From Actibacterium atlanticum (GTDB lineage: Bacteria; Pseudomonadota; Alphaproteobacteria; Rhodobacterales; Rhodobacteraceae): 64,000 nucleotides of DNA. The position numbers and the translations under genes were made by a program. How positions within the stretch are numbered: the stretch's first letter is position 1; every line of letters begins with the position of its first letter. The notes under the pieces are model-generated. The model searched no databases and was not told where the DNA came from. It saw only the letters and a program-made list of their open reading frames with translations. Shown here in pieces: positions 45,112-54,873 of this stretch. Location of the stretch: contig NZ_AQQY01000003.1 in the NCBI RefSeq assembly GCF_000671395.1, positions 1-64,000 on the forward strand. The letters run 5' to 3'.

Positions 45112-46054
45112 CTGCGATCATCGTCTCCAGAGTGGATCGTTTCGGGCTCCACCCTAGCTCGGCCTCGGCACGCGTGCTACCGGAAACAAGTTTGACCGCA
45201 TCACCGGGGCGACGCTCGCCCAGCTCATAGGGCACCTCACGGTTGGTCACTGATTTCGAGTGATCAATCACTTCGCGCACCGAAAAACCTTTCCCGGTGC
45301 CCAGATTAAAGACGCGGCTCCCTTTCCCGTCCTGCAACCACTTCACACCCAGCACGTGGGCGTCGACCAAATCCATCACATGAACATAGTCGCGAATGCA
45401 GGTGCCGTCGGGCGTAGGGTAATCTGTGCCAAACACCGTCAATGCCGCTCGTTTGCCATCAATCGCATCCAGCATCAGCGGGATCAAATGGGTTTCGGGC
45501 TGGTGGAATTCGCCGACTTCGCCATCCGGATCAGCGCCGGCAACATTGAAATAGCGAAAGATCACCGATTCAAGACCATGGCTGGCTTTGAAATCGGTCA
45601 GGATATCCTCGATGGCGCGTTTCGAAGCACCATATGCGTTCAGCGGGTATTGTGCGCTGTTTTCGTCCAGCACCACCCCGTCTTGATCACCATAGGTGGC
45701 GCAGGTCGATGAGAACACAAAGTTCAGGCAGCCAGCGGCAACGGCGGCCTCAATCAGCGTCAGCGACCCACAGACATTGTTGCGCCAGTACATGCCCGGC
45801 TCACGCATGGCTTCGCCGACCTGGCTGAAAGCCGCAAAGTGCATGACACCAACAGGCTGGTACTTTGCAAACACCTCATCCAAACGGGCGCGATCCATCA
45901 GGTCGCCCTGCTCAAACGGACCAAACTTAACGGCATCGGCCCAACCCGTGGACAGATTGTCATAGGTCACCGGCGTAAAACCCGAGTCCCGCAACACCTT
46001 ACAGGCGTGCGAGCCAATGTAGCCCGCGCCGCCCGTTACAATCACATTCACCAT
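45071..46054 (-). CDS. galE: UDP-glucose 4-epimerase
   Basis: 327 residues. The NAD motif TGGAGYIGSH, the catalytic YGASKRA (Tyr/Lys), the FRYFNVAGADP motif and the GKGFSVREVI end are those of GalE. It interconverts UDP-glucose and UDP-galactose for surface glycans. It follows galU after 15 nt. Confidence 0.95.
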   Translation of the reverse strand: MVNVIVTGGAGYIGSHACKVLRDSGFTPVTYDNLSTGWADAVKFGPFEQGDLMDRARLDEVFAKYQPVGVMHFAAFSQVGEAMREPGMYWRNNVCGSLTLIEAAVAAGCLNFVFSSTCATYGDQDGVVLDENSAQYPLNAYGASKRAIEDILTDFKASHGLESVIFRYFNVAGADPDGEVGEFHQPETHLIPLMLDAIDGKRAALTVFGTDYPTPDGTCIRDYVHVMDLVDAHVLGVKWLQDGKGSRVFNLGTGKGFSVREVIDHSKSVTNREVPYELGERRPGDAVKLVSGSTRAEAELGWSPKRSTLETMIADAWRWHQNGHYDK

Positions 46055-46069
46055 GAAATGGTTGTTACC

Positions 46070-46966
46070 TTATTGGGCAGCTTCCTGTGAAGCCGCCATC
46101 GCCTTAATATAGTCGCCGAACTCTTCGCGCAGATCTGGACGCGACAGACCAAAGGCAACCGTAGCTTGCAAGAACCCAGCCTTCGAGCCGCAGTCAAAAC
46201 GCTGACCACGGAAACGATAGCCATAAACGCCGCCACTGGGGTCGTTGATCTGGTCTGCGATGGCATCTGTCAGCTGCACTTCGCCCCCCGCGCCCTTTTT
46301 CATGGTCGAGATGTTCGCGAGCACTTTAGGGGTTAGAATATAGCGACCAATAACCGCCAGATTTGAAGGCGCTTCTTCGGCTTTAGGTTTTTCAACCATA
46401 CCCTTAACAGAAACGATGCTGCCAAGGTCTTCCTGCACGTCCAGCACCCCATAGGCACTGGCTTTTTCACGCGGAACTTCCATTGCGGCAACCATATTGC
46501 CACCGGTTTCTTCATAGGCTTCGACCATCTGCTGCAAGCAGGGTTTTTCGGCAGCGATCACATCATCTGGCAGGATCACGGCAAAGGGCTCGTTACCAAT
46601 CAGACGACGGGCGCACCAAACCGCATGGCCCAGACCCAAAGCCTTTTGCTGACGGATGTAAGCGATTGCGCCGCTTTCCATGTTGGTATCTTCAAGAACC
46701 TTCAGAAGGTCGGTCTTGTTCTTCTTTTCCAGTTCCGCCTGCAGATGCGGCGCGTGGTCAAAGTAGTCCTCAAGCGCGCTTTTACCGCGTGAGGTAACAA
46801 AAATGAATTCTTTGATCCCTGCGGCCCGCGCTTCGTCGATCGCGTATTGGATCAAGGGGCGGTCTACCAAGGTCATGATCTCCTTGGGGACAGACTTGGT
46901 TGCAGGAAGAAAACGTGTGCCCAGGCCGGCGACCGGAAAAATTGCCTTGGTGATCCTGCGATCCAT
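46070..46966 (-). CDS. galU: UTP-glucose-1-phosphate uridylyltransferase
   Basis: 298 residues. The N-terminal nucleotidyltransferase motif PVAGLGTRFLPATKSVPKE, PLIQYAIDEA and the LPDDVI metal motif are intact. It makes UDP-glucose, the substrate of GalE next door, and so supplies the glycosyltransferases of this region. Confidence 0.96.
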   Translation of the reverse strand: MDRRITKAIFPVAGLGTRFLPATKSVPKEIMTLVDRPLIQYAIDEARAAGIKEFIFVTSRGKSALEDYFDHAPHLQAELEKKNKTDLLKVLEDTNMESGAIAYIRQQKALGLGHAVWCARRLIGNEPFAVILPDDVIAAEKPCLQQMVEAYEETGGNMVAAMEVPREKASAYGVLDVQEDLGSIVSVKGMVEKPKAEEAPSNLAVIGRYILTPKVLANISTMKKGAGGEVQLTDAIADQINDPSGGVYGYRFRGQRFDCGSKAGFLQATVAFGLSRPDLREEFGDYIKAMAASQEAAQ

Positions 46967-47159
46967 AATTTGTGCCTAACCTCTCTAAATTGTGGCTGCC
47001 TGAATACAGCGAAGTACTCGGATGGTCTTTAGCCCTGTTATACTTCAGAATTGCAAAAACTCGAACCAATCGGCGGGTGCGCTCAAAAAGCAGGCGGCTT
47101 GTTGCCGCAATGCAGCAAATTTAAGCAATTCCGCAGTCTGGGTTCCGGACCGGCATACG

Positions 47160-47960
47160 CTAGGCCAAACCCATCTGAGCCATCATGGTTTCAAGGCGTG
47201 GTACGTCTTCTGGGTTGTTAAGTTCCCAAAACTGACGCCCGCGTGCTTCGACTTCTACACACAGAACAGGATGTTCCCGCTCCAGAAAGCGGAGCTGTTC
47301 CAGCCCTTCGAGCTGTTCCAACGGGCCCGCTTCCCAGCGCGGATAGGCCGCAAGCGCAGAAGGGCGATAGGCATAAACGCCAACGTGATGAAAGACCGGA
47401 GTCGGGGCCTCGTCAGCGTAGGACTCCGAGGTGAACGGTATTACCTCTTTCGAAAAATACAGCCCACGGCGGTTCGCATCGAACACGGCTGTCGTACCAC
47501 CCACACGCCCGGCTTTGCGATCTGCCAAGAGGGCATTCAGCGTTTCACCTTCGCAGCGCAACACGGGCGTCGCTACCTCGGCCACAGGATCGGCTTGCAA
47601 CCCAGCGACAAGATCTTCGACGAACCAAGCCGGCGTCAGCGGCGCGTCGCCTTGCAGGTTAACCACAATGTCAAACCCACCGCCGATGTTATCAAATGCC
47701 TCGGCACAGCGTTCCGTGCCATTGGCGCAGCTTTCAGAGGTCATCACGACCTCAGCGCCGAAAGCTTCGGCAGCGTCCTTGATACGGTTGTCGTCGGTTG
47801 CCACCACCACGCGGTCCACGCCCTGAACCGCCATTGCGGCCTCCCAAGAACGCTGAATCAGCGTACGGGACTCACCACTTGCGCCCTTCAGCGCGACAAG
47901 CGGTTTGCCGGGATAGCGGGTCGAAGCATAGCGCGCGGGGATGACAACCAGAACCGACAT
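47160..47960 (-). CDS. kdsB: 3-deoxy-manno-octulosonate cytidylyltransferase
   Basis: 266 residues. VVIPARYASTRYPGKPL, the NLQGDAPL motif and the HVGVYAYR segment are typical of KdsB, which activates Kdo as CMP-Kdo for LPS inner core. Its ATG overlaps the cysQ stop by one base (TAATG), so the two are translationally coupled. Confidence 0.95.
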   Translation of the reverse strand: MSVLVVIPARYASTRYPGKPLVALKGASGESRTLIQRSWEAAMAVQGVDRVVVATDDNRIKDAAEAFGAEVVMTSESCANGTERCAEAFDNIGGGFDIVVNLQGDAPLTPAWFVEDLVAGLQADPVAEVATPVLRCEGETLNALLADRKAGRVGGTTAVFDANRRGLYFSKEVIPFTSESYADEAPTPVFHHVGVYAYRPSALAAYPRWEAGPLEQLEGLEQLRFLEREHPVLCVEVEARGRQFWELNNPEDVPRLETMMAQMGLA

Positions 47961-48766
47961 TAAGCTTCTTTCAGCTCCACACCCGGCGACATCACGATGA
48001 AGAACGGGTTTTCATAGATCGGCTTGCCATAGGTCAGCGGAGTGTGGTCGTCAAAACGCACAACTTGACCACCGGCGCCCAGCACAACGGCGTGACCTGC
48101 GGCGGTGTCCCATTCCATCGTACGACCCAGACGCGGGTAAATATCAGCCTCACCCGTGGCAATCAGGCACAGTTTCAGTGAAGAACCGGCGCTGGTCATG
48201 TCTTTGACGGCGTATTTGGCGATGTAATCATCGGTAGCCTGATCGCGGTGCGATTTCGAGGCCACGACCATCAGCGCGCTGTTATCAGGCTCGGACACCG
48301 AAATCGGCTTGACCTCACCTACGGTATCAACGGCCAGATCGCCCAGCTCTTCGACCGACTGGCCCGAAGCGTCGGTATAGAAAAGGCGGTCCTTGGCGGG
48401 GGCGTATACCACACCACGGATCGGGGTGCCGTTTTCGACGTAGGCGATGTTCACAGTGAACTCACCACGGCGTTTTACGAACTCTTTGGTGCCGTCCAGC
48501 GGGTCAACGATCAGGAAGGTATCGGCGGTTTCCTTGTGGCTGTCGGCCTGTTCTTCGGTCACGATCAGCGTATCGGGGAAGGCCTCGGCCAGAATCTCCG
48601 AGATCAGCGCATCTGCCGCTTCATCCGCCTCGGTCACCGGGCTGTCGTCCGACTTTGACTTCACTTCAAAATCATCTGCGTTGTAAATTTCCATGATCTT
48701 GTCGCCTGCCAACAAAGCGGCACGGCGGCTGACCTGTTCAAGTTTCTCGAAATCCAATTTCTGCAC
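47960..48766 (-). CDS. cysQ: 3'(2'),5'-bisphosphate nucleotidase CysQ
   Basis: 268 residues, inositol-monophosphatase fold: VTEEQADS, the metal motif IVDPLDGTKEF and WDTAAGHAV. It degrades PAP, the inhibitory by-product of PAPS-dependent sulfotransfer and sulfate reduction. Its presence near a sulfotransferase gene is consistent with glycan sulfation, though cysQ is common anyway. It overlaps kdsB. Confidence 0.95.
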   Translation of the reverse strand: MQKLDFEKLEQVSRRAALLAGDKIMEIYNADDFEVKSKSDDSPVTEADEAADALISEILAEAFPDTLIVTEEQADSHKETADTFLIVDPLDGTKEFVKRRGEFTVNIAYVENGTPIRGVVYAPAKDRLFYTDASGQSVEELGDLAVDTVGEVKPISVSEPDNSALMVVASKSHRDQATDDYIAKYAVKDMTSAGSSLKLCLIATGEADIYPRLGRTMEWDTAAGHAVVLGAGGQVVRFDDHTPLTYGKPIYENPFFIVMSPGVELKEA

Positions 48767-48883
48767 TCCATTCGGACCCGGTAGCGGGCGTTGTAAGAAT
48801 TCGGCAATTCCCTTATGATCAAGTGCAACAAGAACGCAAGCAAGTGCGCCCCTTATTCAGCCTTCACAACAGGCAGTCCCATA

Positions 48884-49705
48884 ATGTTCGAGCCGAGCAG
48901 ACCAAAAAATAATCTTACCGGCGGTCTTCATTTGCTGTCGCTGATCTATCACGCCACGGTGCGCGATGTCCGCAAAACCCACGGGAACGCGGTGATTGGT
49001 CTGTTGATGAACATCATGCAGACCGCGCTTTTCGTGATTGCCTTCTACTTCATGTTCACCGTTCTGGGCCTAAAGGGAAACGCAATCCGCGGGGACTTCC
49101 TGCTTTATATTATGTCGGGCATTTTTCTGTTCCTGACCCATAACAAAGCACTTGGCGCGGTCGTAGGGTCCGAAGGGCCCGCCTCTGCGATGATGAAACA
49201 CGCGCCGATGAACACGATGGTATCGATCTCAGCGGCGGCGCTATCGGCGCTCTATTTGCAATTGCTGGCCATGGGCGTGGTGCTGTTCATTTATCATGCC
49301 GTGGTGACCCCGATCACCATCTTCCGACCGATCCCCGCGATGGGGATGGTATTGCTGGCATGGTTTTCAGGCGCGGCCATCGGCACGGTCTTTCTGGCGC
49401 TGAAACCCTGGTTTCCTGGCTTTGTGTCCATCGTGTCTGCCATTTATCAACGGGCAAATATGATTGCATCGGGCAAGATGTTTGTCGCCAATACGCTTCC
49501 GGGGTTTATGTTGGTGATGTTTGACTGGAACCCACTGTTTCACACGATTGATCAGGCCCGTGGTTTCGCATTTCTGAACTACAACCCGCATTATTCCAAC
49601 ACGGTCTATCCCTTGGTCCTGTCCGTCGTTTTGCTGATGATCGGGCTTATGGGAGAGTCCTATACGCGGAAACATGCCTCTATCAGCTGGAACGCCGCGC
49701 GGTAA
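48884..49705 (+). CDS. ABC-2 type polysaccharide export permease (KpsM-like)
   Basis: 273 residues from the ATG at 48884; an upstream in-frame start at 48815 is less likely. About six membrane segments follow an amphipathic N-terminal segment (LHLLSLIYHATVRDVRKTHG), and the FDWNPLFHTIDQAR motif is typical of polysaccharide ABC permeases. It should move a lipid- or glycan-linked substrate out. No partner ATPase gene adjoins it, so the ATPase must be encoded elsewhere. Confidence 0.85.
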   Translation: MFEPSRPKNNLTGGLHLLSLIYHATVRDVRKTHGNAVIGLLMNIMQTALFVIAFYFMFTVLGLKGNAIRGDFLLYIMSGIFLFLTHNKALGAVVGSEGPASAMMKHAPMNTMVSISAAALSALYLQLLAMGVVLFIYHAVVTPITIFRPIPAMGMVLLAWFSGAAIGTVFLALKPWFPGFVSIVSAIYQRANMIASGKMFVANTLPGFMLVMFDWNPLFHTIDQARGFAFLNYNPHYSNTVYPLVLSVVLLMIGLMGESYTRKHASISWNAAR

Positions 49706-49797
49706 TCCGCCCGCAAGCCAACCTGTTATCGCATAGCAGCCCGAAACCGGGTGGCGGCTATCGTATAGCGGCCCTGAAGCCGCAACCCTTTCCATGA

Positions 49798-49820
49798 CCT
49801 CCCCGAGTCGCGGGGTCTTT
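49798..49820 (+). terminator. Stem-loop after the export permease
   Basis: CCCCG/CGGGG with a 5-nt loop is followed by TCTTT, 93 nt after the permease stop and before the lipoprotein gene. A short, plausible intrinsic terminator. Confidence 0.4.
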
Positions 49821-49837
49821 ACCGGAAAGGACAAAAC

Positions 49838-50098
49838 ATGAAAAAATTCATGATCATACTCAGCTGCGCAGGCCTTTTGGCCGCCTGTGATACGCCCGAG
49901 CAATCCGCCCTATTAGGCGCTGCAGCGGGGGCCGCCATTGGGGCCGAAACCTCTGGCAAAAACAAAGATAAAGGTGCGCTGATCGGCGCGATTGCAGGGG
50001 CAGCAGCAGGCGCCGCCCTGGGCGGGACGCAGCAGGCACCACAATGCCGCTACCGCTATCCGGATGGTACGGAATACGTGGCCGATTGCCCGCAATAA
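49838..50098 (+). CDS. Glycine-zipper lipoprotein
   Basis: 86 residues. A signal peptide ends in the lipobox LLAAC, giving a lipid-anchored protein. The mature part has glycine-zipper repeats (LLGAAAGAAIGAE and LIGAIAGAAAGAALGG) and a C-terminal CRYRYPDGTEYVADC with a possible disulphide. Such proteins insert in or line the outer membrane; the exact role is unknown. GGAAAGG precedes the ATG. Confidence 0.85.
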   Translation: MKKFMIILSCAGLLAACDTPEQSALLGAAAGAAIGAETSGKNKDKGALIGAIAGAAAGAALGGTQQAPQCRYRYPDGTEYVADCPQ

Positions 50099-50111
50099 GC
50101 CTTGGCGCGGA

Positions 50112-50753
50112 TCAGTCAACGACGCGCAGCGTCAAATTGATCCGCCCACCCGACCGTAAAAGAGTAGAGGTGTCCGGCTTGATCCGATCCACCCCGTGAT
50201 AGGTAAGCCGTGCCTTCCCGCCCATCTCCATCACATCCCCTGATCGCAGCCAAAGGCTCTCGGTCTTGCCGCCGCGCGTGGTATTCCCAATCCGAAACAG
50301 CGCATCATCCCCAAGCGAGATCGACAACACCGGCCAACTGAAATCGGCCTCGTCCCGGTCTTGGTGCATCCCCATCTTGGCATCAGCGCCATAAAAGTTG
50401 ATCAGGCAGCAATCCGCAGACCGCTCCAAGCCGGTGATCCGGTGCCAAAGGGCCCTGATGCTGTCAGGAATTGGCGGCCAAGGGCCCCCGTCTGGGTGAC
50501 GCGGTTCATACCTGTATCCCCGCTGATCCGAAAACCAGCCATATCGCCCGGCTGAACTCATCCGCACGCGCATGGGTTTGCCATAAGGAGTCATCAGCGA
50601 AAACAACGGAGCCTGCGCGATCACGCCCCGCAGGTCTTCGACCATCCGCTGCTGCGCCTGAACATCCAGAAAACCCGCGAAGAGCTTAAAATCTCGGATC
50701 ACGGCACTGGGCAGTGGGGGTTTATCGCTATCTTGGTCGTTTTTCGGGGTCAT
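50112..50753 (-). CDS. alkB: AlkB-type 2-oxoglutarate/iron dioxygenase
   Basis: 213 residues. The iron ligands are in [10 protein letters not shown] (HxD) and TYHGVDRI (His), and the 2-oxoglutarate Arg in [10 protein letters not shown]. It repairs alkylated bases in DNA or RNA by oxidative demethylation. It is divergent from dnaK, whose heat-shock-type promoter begins 27 nt upstream of this start codon. Confidence 0.93.
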   Translation of the reverse strand: MTPKNDQDSDKPPLPSAVIRDFKLFAGFLDVQAQQRMVEDLRGVIAQAPLFSLMTPYGKPMRVRMSSAGRYGWFSDQRGYRYEPRHPDGGPWPPIPDSIRALWHRITGLERSADCCLINFYGADAKMGMHQDRDEADFSWPVLSISLGDDALFRIGNTTRGGKTESLWLRSGDVMEMGGKARLTYHGVDRIKPDTSTLLRSGGRINLTLRVVD

Positions 50754-50779
50754 CGTTCACATTTGTGTCAAGGCCACCG

Positions 50780-50808
50780 CTTGCAGCGCCTATTCGCCCT
50801 CCTTATAT
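50780..50808 (+). promoter_or_regulatory. Sigma-32-type heat-shock promoter of dnaK
   Basis: CTTG (50780-50783) and CTTATAT (50802-50808) with an 18-nt spacer match the alphaproteobacterial heat-shock promoter pattern CTTG-N17/18-CYTATNT. It lies 112 nt upstream of the dnaK start. Confidence 0.65.
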
Positions 50809-50919
50809 ACGCCGAGAACCCCGGTCGGGGAATCCTTGACCGGACCTTTTGGGATCAGAGTGCGGAAGCCTCAATCTGGGTCCGCACTCAAAATATCGCC
50901 TAATGAAGAGGTAGAAAAT

Positions 50920-52839
50920 ATGGCCAAAGTAATCGGTATCGACCTCGGGACCACCAACTCGTGCGTTGCCATCATGGACGGCTCGCAACCCCGTGTTATC
51001 GAAAACGCCGAAGGCGCACGTACCACGCCTTCGATCGTCGGCTTCACTGACAGTGAACGCCTTGTCGGCCAGCCGGCCAAACGGCAGGCTGTCACCAACC
51101 CGGCAAACACCGTGTTCGCCGTGAAACGCCTGATCGGTCGCCGCGTTGACGACCCGGCTGTTACCAAAGATCAGGAACACGTGCCCTATTCCATCGTGGA
51201 TGGCGGCAACGGCGACGCCTGGGTCGAAGCCAACGGCGAAAAGTACAGCCCCAGCCAAATCTCGGCCTTCATCCTGCAAAAGATGAAAGAGACCGCTGAA
51301 TCCTATCTGGGCGAAGACGTTACCCAAGCCGTGATCACCGTTCCGGCTTACTTCAACGACGCTCAGCGCCAAGCCACCAAAGACGCCGGTAAAATCGCCG
51401 GTCTGGAAGTGCTGCGCATCATCAACGAACCCACCGCTGCTGCGCTGGCCTACGGTCTGGACAAGAAAGAAACCAAAACCATCGCCGTATATGACCTTGG
51501 CGGCGGTACTTTCGATATCACCATTCTGGAAATCGACGACGGTCTGTTCGAAGTGAAATCGACCAACGGCGACACCTTCCTGGGTGGTGAAGACTTTGAC
51601 ATGCGCATCGTTCAGTATCTGGCGGGCGAGTTCAAAAAGGAAAACGGCACTGACCTGACCAAGGACAAGATGGCCCTGCAGCGTCTGAAAGAAGCCGCTG
51701 AAAAAGCCAAAATCGAACTGTCCTCGAGCCAGCAGACCGAAATCAACCAGCCGTTCATCGCAATGGACCCGAACACCGGCACACCGCTGCACATGGTTAT
51801 GAAACTGACCCGTGCCAAGCTGGAATCGCTGGTCAACGACCTGATCAAGAACTCGATCAAGCCGTGTAAGGCTGCTCTGAAAGACGCCGGTCTGTCGACC
51901 AACGACATCGACGAGGTCGTACTGGTCGGTGGTCAGACCCGGATGCCGAAAGTGATCGAAGAGGTCACCAAGTTTTTCGGTAAAGAGCCCCACAAAGGCG
52001 TGAACCCGGACGAAGTGGTTGCCATGGGCGCCGCCATTCAGGCCGGTGTTCTGCAAGGCGACGTTAAAGACGTGGTTCTGCTGGACGTGACTCCGCTGTC
52101 GCTGGGCATCGAGACCCTGGGCGGTGTGTTCACCCGCCTGATCGACCGCAACACCACGATCCCTACCAAGAAGTCGCAGATCTTCTCGACCGCCGAAGAC
52201 AACCAGAACGCCGTGACCCTGCGCGTGTTCCAGGGTGAGCGCGAAATGGCTGCAGACAACAAGATTCTGGGCCAGTTCAACCTGGAAGAAATCCCGCCGG
52301 CACCGCGTGGTCTGCCGCAGATCGAAGTGACCTTCGACATTGACGCCAACGGCATCGTGACCGTGGGCGCCAAGGACAAAGGCACCGGCAAAGAGCAGGC
52401 GATCACCATCCAAGCCTCGGGCGGTCTGTCGGACGACGACATCGAACAGATGGTTCAGGACGCCGAAGCCAACGCCGAGGCCGATAAGGATCGTCGTGAG
52501 CAGGTCGAAGCCCGCAACCAGGCTGAAAGCCTGATCCATTCGACCGAAAAGTCGATGGAAGAGCACAACGACAAGGTCGACCCGACCACCATCGAGGCCA
52601 TCGAACTGGCCATCAGTGCTCTGAAAGAAACCCTCGAAGACGAAGGTTCTTCGTCGGACAAGATCAAAGCTGGTATCCAGAACGTGACCGAGTCGGCCAT
52701 GAAACTGGGCGAGGCCATCTATAAGGCACAGCAGGAAGATGCGGGTGAATCCGCTCCTGAAGGTGCTGAAGAGCCTCGTGGTGTCGACGATGACATCGTC
52801 GACGCCGACTTCGAAGATCTCGACGACGAAAAGCGCTAA
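50920..52839 (+). CDS. dnaK: Chaperone DnaK (Hsp70)
   Basis: 639 residues from the ATG at 50920. The ATPase domain starts [16 protein letters not shown] with the [12 protein letters not shown] phosphate loop; the substrate domain and the acidic helical lid end [13 protein letters not shown]. It binds and refolds proteins with DnaJ and GrpE. A heat-shock promoter lies upstream and a stem-loop separates it from dnaJ. Confidence 0.98.
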   Translation: MAKVIGIDLGTTNSCVAIMDGSQPRVIENAEGARTTPSIVGFTDSERLVGQPAKRQAVTNPANTVFAVKRLIGRRVDDPAVTKDQEHVPYSIVDGGNGDAWVEANGEKYSPSQISAFILQKMKETAESYLGEDVTQAVITVPAYFNDAQRQATKDAGKIAGLEVLRIINEPTAAALAYGLDKKETKTIAVYDLGGGTFDITILEIDDGLFEVKSTNGDTFLGGEDFDMRIVQYLAGEFKKENGTDLTKDKMALQRLKEAAEKAKIELSSSQQTEINQPFIAMDPNTGTPLHMVMKLTRAKLESLVNDLIKNSIKPCKAALKDAGLSTNDIDEVVLVGGQTRMPKVIEEVTKFFGKEPHKGVNPDEVVAMGAAIQAGVLQGDVKDVVLLDVTPLSLGIETLGGVFTRLIDRNTTIPTKKSQIFSTAEDNQNAVTLRVFQGEREMAADNKILGQFNLEEIPPAPRGLPQIEVTFDIDANGIVTVGAKDKGTGKEQAITIQASGGLSDDDIEQMVQDAEANAEADKDRREQVEARNQAESLIHSTEKSMEEHNDKVDPTTIEAIELAISALKETLEDEGSSSDKIKAGIQNVTESAMKLGEAIYKAQQEDAGESAPEGAEEPRGVDDDIVDADFEDLDDEKR

Positions 52840-52856
52840 AGCGCCGGAACTTCATC

Positions 52857-52883
52857 AACCGGTCCGGACATGCCGGGCCGGTT
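52857..52883 (+). terminator. Stem-loop between dnaK and dnaJ
   Basis: AACCGG-t-CCGG and CCGG-g-CCGGTT pair around a short loop, followed 12 nt later by a T-run. It probably stops part of the transcripts, giving more DnaK than DnaJ. Confidence 0.5.
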
Positions 52884-52914
52884 GAATGTGTTCCCCTTTT
52901 TACAGGGTAAGCCA

Positions 52915-54063
52915 ATGGCAAAACGCGATTATTACGAGGTTCTGGGTGCCAGCAAAGGTGCCTCAGCCGACGAGCTGAAAAAGGCCTATCGCAAAAAGGC
53001 CAAGGAACTTCACCCCGACCGGAATTCCGACAATCCCAACGCCGAATCGCAGTTCAAAGAAGTGAACGAGGCCTATGACGTCCTGAAAGACGCCGAGAAA
53101 AAAGCAGCTTACGACCGTTTTGGTCATGCAGCTTTCGAAGGCGGCATGGGCGGTGGCGGTCCACGCGGCGGGCAGGGTGATTTCGCCAACGCGTTTTCCG
53201 ACGTTTTCGACGATCTGTTCGGCGACTTCATGGGTGGTCGCGGCGGCGGTGGGGGTGGCGGTGGTCGTCAACGCGCCGCGCGTGGCTCGGACCTGCGTTA
53301 TAACCTGCGGATCACGCTGGAAGAGGCCCATCAGGGGCTACAAAAAACCATCAACGTGCCGACCTCGGTCGCCTGCTCTGTCTGTGATGGCACAGGCGCC
53401 GAAAGCGGCGCAGAGCCAACCGCCTGCCCGACTTGCTCGGGCATGGGTAAGGTGCGCGCCCAACAGGGGTTCTTTACCGTTGAACGCACCTGCCCCACCT
53501 GCGGAGGCTTGGGCCAGATTATCAAGAACCCGTGCAACTCTTGCGGCGGCGCGGGCCGGGTCGAAAAAGACCGCGCACTTAGCGTGAATATTCCTGCTGG
53601 CGTCGAAACCGGCACCCGCATCCGTCTGGCGGGCGAGGGCGAGGCCGGGCTGCGTGGCGGCCCGACGGGCGATCTCTATATCTTTATTCAGGTGGTCGAT
53701 CACCCGATCTTTGACCGTGATGGTGTGCATCTGTCCTGTCTGGTTCCGGTGCCAATGGCCACTGCGGCCTTGGGCGGCGACATCGAAGTACCCACGATTG
53801 ATGGTGGCCGCAGCCGCGTGAAAATCCCTGCGGGCAGCCAGACTGGCAAACAAATGCGCTTGCGTGGCAAGGGCATGCCCGCCCTGCGTGGTGCTGGTCA
53901 GGGCGACATGTTCATTGAACTGGCCGTTGAAACACCGGTGAATCTGACCAGCCGCCAGAAAGAGCTGCTGCGTGAATTCGCCGACGCCTCGGAAAACAAT
54001 AGCCCCGAAAGCTCGGACTTCTTCGGCAAGGTCAAAAGTTTCTGGGAGCAGATGAAGCCTTAA
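52915..54063 (+). CDS. dnaJ: Chaperone DnaJ (Hsp40)
   Basis: 382 residues from the ATG at 52915. A J domain with HPD (ELHPDRN), a Gly/Phe-rich linker with a long Gly run, four zinc CxxCxGxG repeats ([32 protein letters not shown]) and a C-terminal substrate domain are all present. It stimulates DnaK, encoded just upstream. Confidence 0.98.
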   Translation: MAKRDYYEVLGASKGASADELKKAYRKKAKELHPDRNSDNPNAESQFKEVNEAYDVLKDAEKKAAYDRFGHAAFEGGMGGGGPRGGQGDFANAFSDVFDDLFGDFMGGRGGGGGGGGRQRAARGSDLRYNLRITLEEAHQGLQKTINVPTSVACSVCDGTGAESGAEPTACPTCSGMGKVRAQQGFFTVERTCPTCGGLGQIIKNPCNSCGGAGRVEKDRALSVNIPAGVETGTRIRLAGEGEAGLRGGPTGDLYIFIQVVDHPIFDRDGVHLSCLVPVPMATAALGGDIEVPTIDGGRSRVKIPAGSQTGKQMRLRGKGMPALRGAGQGDMFIELAVETPVNLTSRQKELLREFADASENNSPESSDFFGKVKSFWEQMKP

Positions 54064-54111
54064 TCCCCTCGGGTTAACTATTCATTCAGCAAGATTTGCA
54101 AGGGTCGGCCC

Positions 54112-54870
54112 ATGAGCCGGCCCGATGCATTCTCAGAACAACCCCTGCCGCTGTTTACCGCGGAGGCTGCGCCTGTTCTGACGCCCGGTTCCAAGCTTCC
54201 GTCGTATATCAAAGATCACCGCAAACGTCTGCGCGCCCGATTTCTGGACGGCGGGGCCGATGCCTTGCCGGACTACGAAATGCTGGAACTGGTTCTCTTT
54301 CGCGCGATCCCGCGGCAGGATGTCAAACCACTGGCGCGGCGGCTGTTGGATAAGTTCGGTGACTTTAACCGGGTGCTCTCTGCCCCGGTCGCGCGGTTAA
54401 AAGAAGTCGACGGTGTGGGTGACGCTGTTGCGCTGGAACTCAAGATCGTCGAAAGCGCCGCGCATCGCCTGACGCAATCAAAGGTGCGGCAACGTCATGT
54501 CCTGTCCGGTTGGGAAGCGGTGTTGGATTACTGCCGCGCCACCATGGCGCATCTTGAAATTGAACAGTTCCGGGTTTTGTATCTGGACGTCAAAAATATC
54601 CTGATCGCGGATGAGGATCAGGCGCGCGGCACCGTCAACCACGTGCCCGTCTATCCGCGCGAGGTCGTCAAACGCGCCCTGGAACTGAACGCCAGTGCGT
54701 TGATCTTGGTGCATAACCATCCTTCGGGCGATCCAACGCCATCGCAAGCAGACATCGACATGACGGCGCAGATTGATGACGCGGCGCAGGCGTTGGGACT
54801 AACCCTGCATGATCACATCATCATCGGCCAATCGCAGGAGCTGTCGTTTCGCTCGCAGGGGTACCTTTAG
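54112..54870 (+). CDS. radC: RadC family (JAMM) protein
   Basis: 252 residues. An N-terminal helix-hairpin-helix region (LKEVDGVGDAVALELKIV) and a JAMM metalloprotease-like domain with HNHPSGDPTPSQAD. Named for DNA repair, but the true function is unsettled. It is convergent with the gene at 54874, with only 3 nt between. Confidence 0.94.
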   Translation: MSRPDAFSEQPLPLFTAEAAPVLTPGSKLPSYIKDHRKRLRARFLDGGADALPDYEMLELVLFRAIPRQDVKPLARRLLDKFGDFNRVLSAPVARLKEVDGVGDAVALELKIVESAAHRLTQSKVRQRHVLSGWEAVLDYCRATMAHLEIEQFRVLYLDVKNILIADEDQARGTVNHVPVYPREVVKRALELNASALILVHNHPSGDPTPSQADIDMTAQIDDAAQALGLTLHDHIIIGQSQELSFRSQGYL

Positions 54871-54873
54871 GCT

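Noticed and set aside
47022-47963. 313-codon plus-strand frame opposite kdsB
   Set aside because: Shadow of kdsB; His/Arg-rich composition typical of antisense frames in GC-rich DNA.
50803-52566. 587-codon open frame on the minus strand opposite dnaK
   Set aside because: It is an antisense shadow of a highly biased, strongly coding dnaK; no ribosome site and no recognisable domain.
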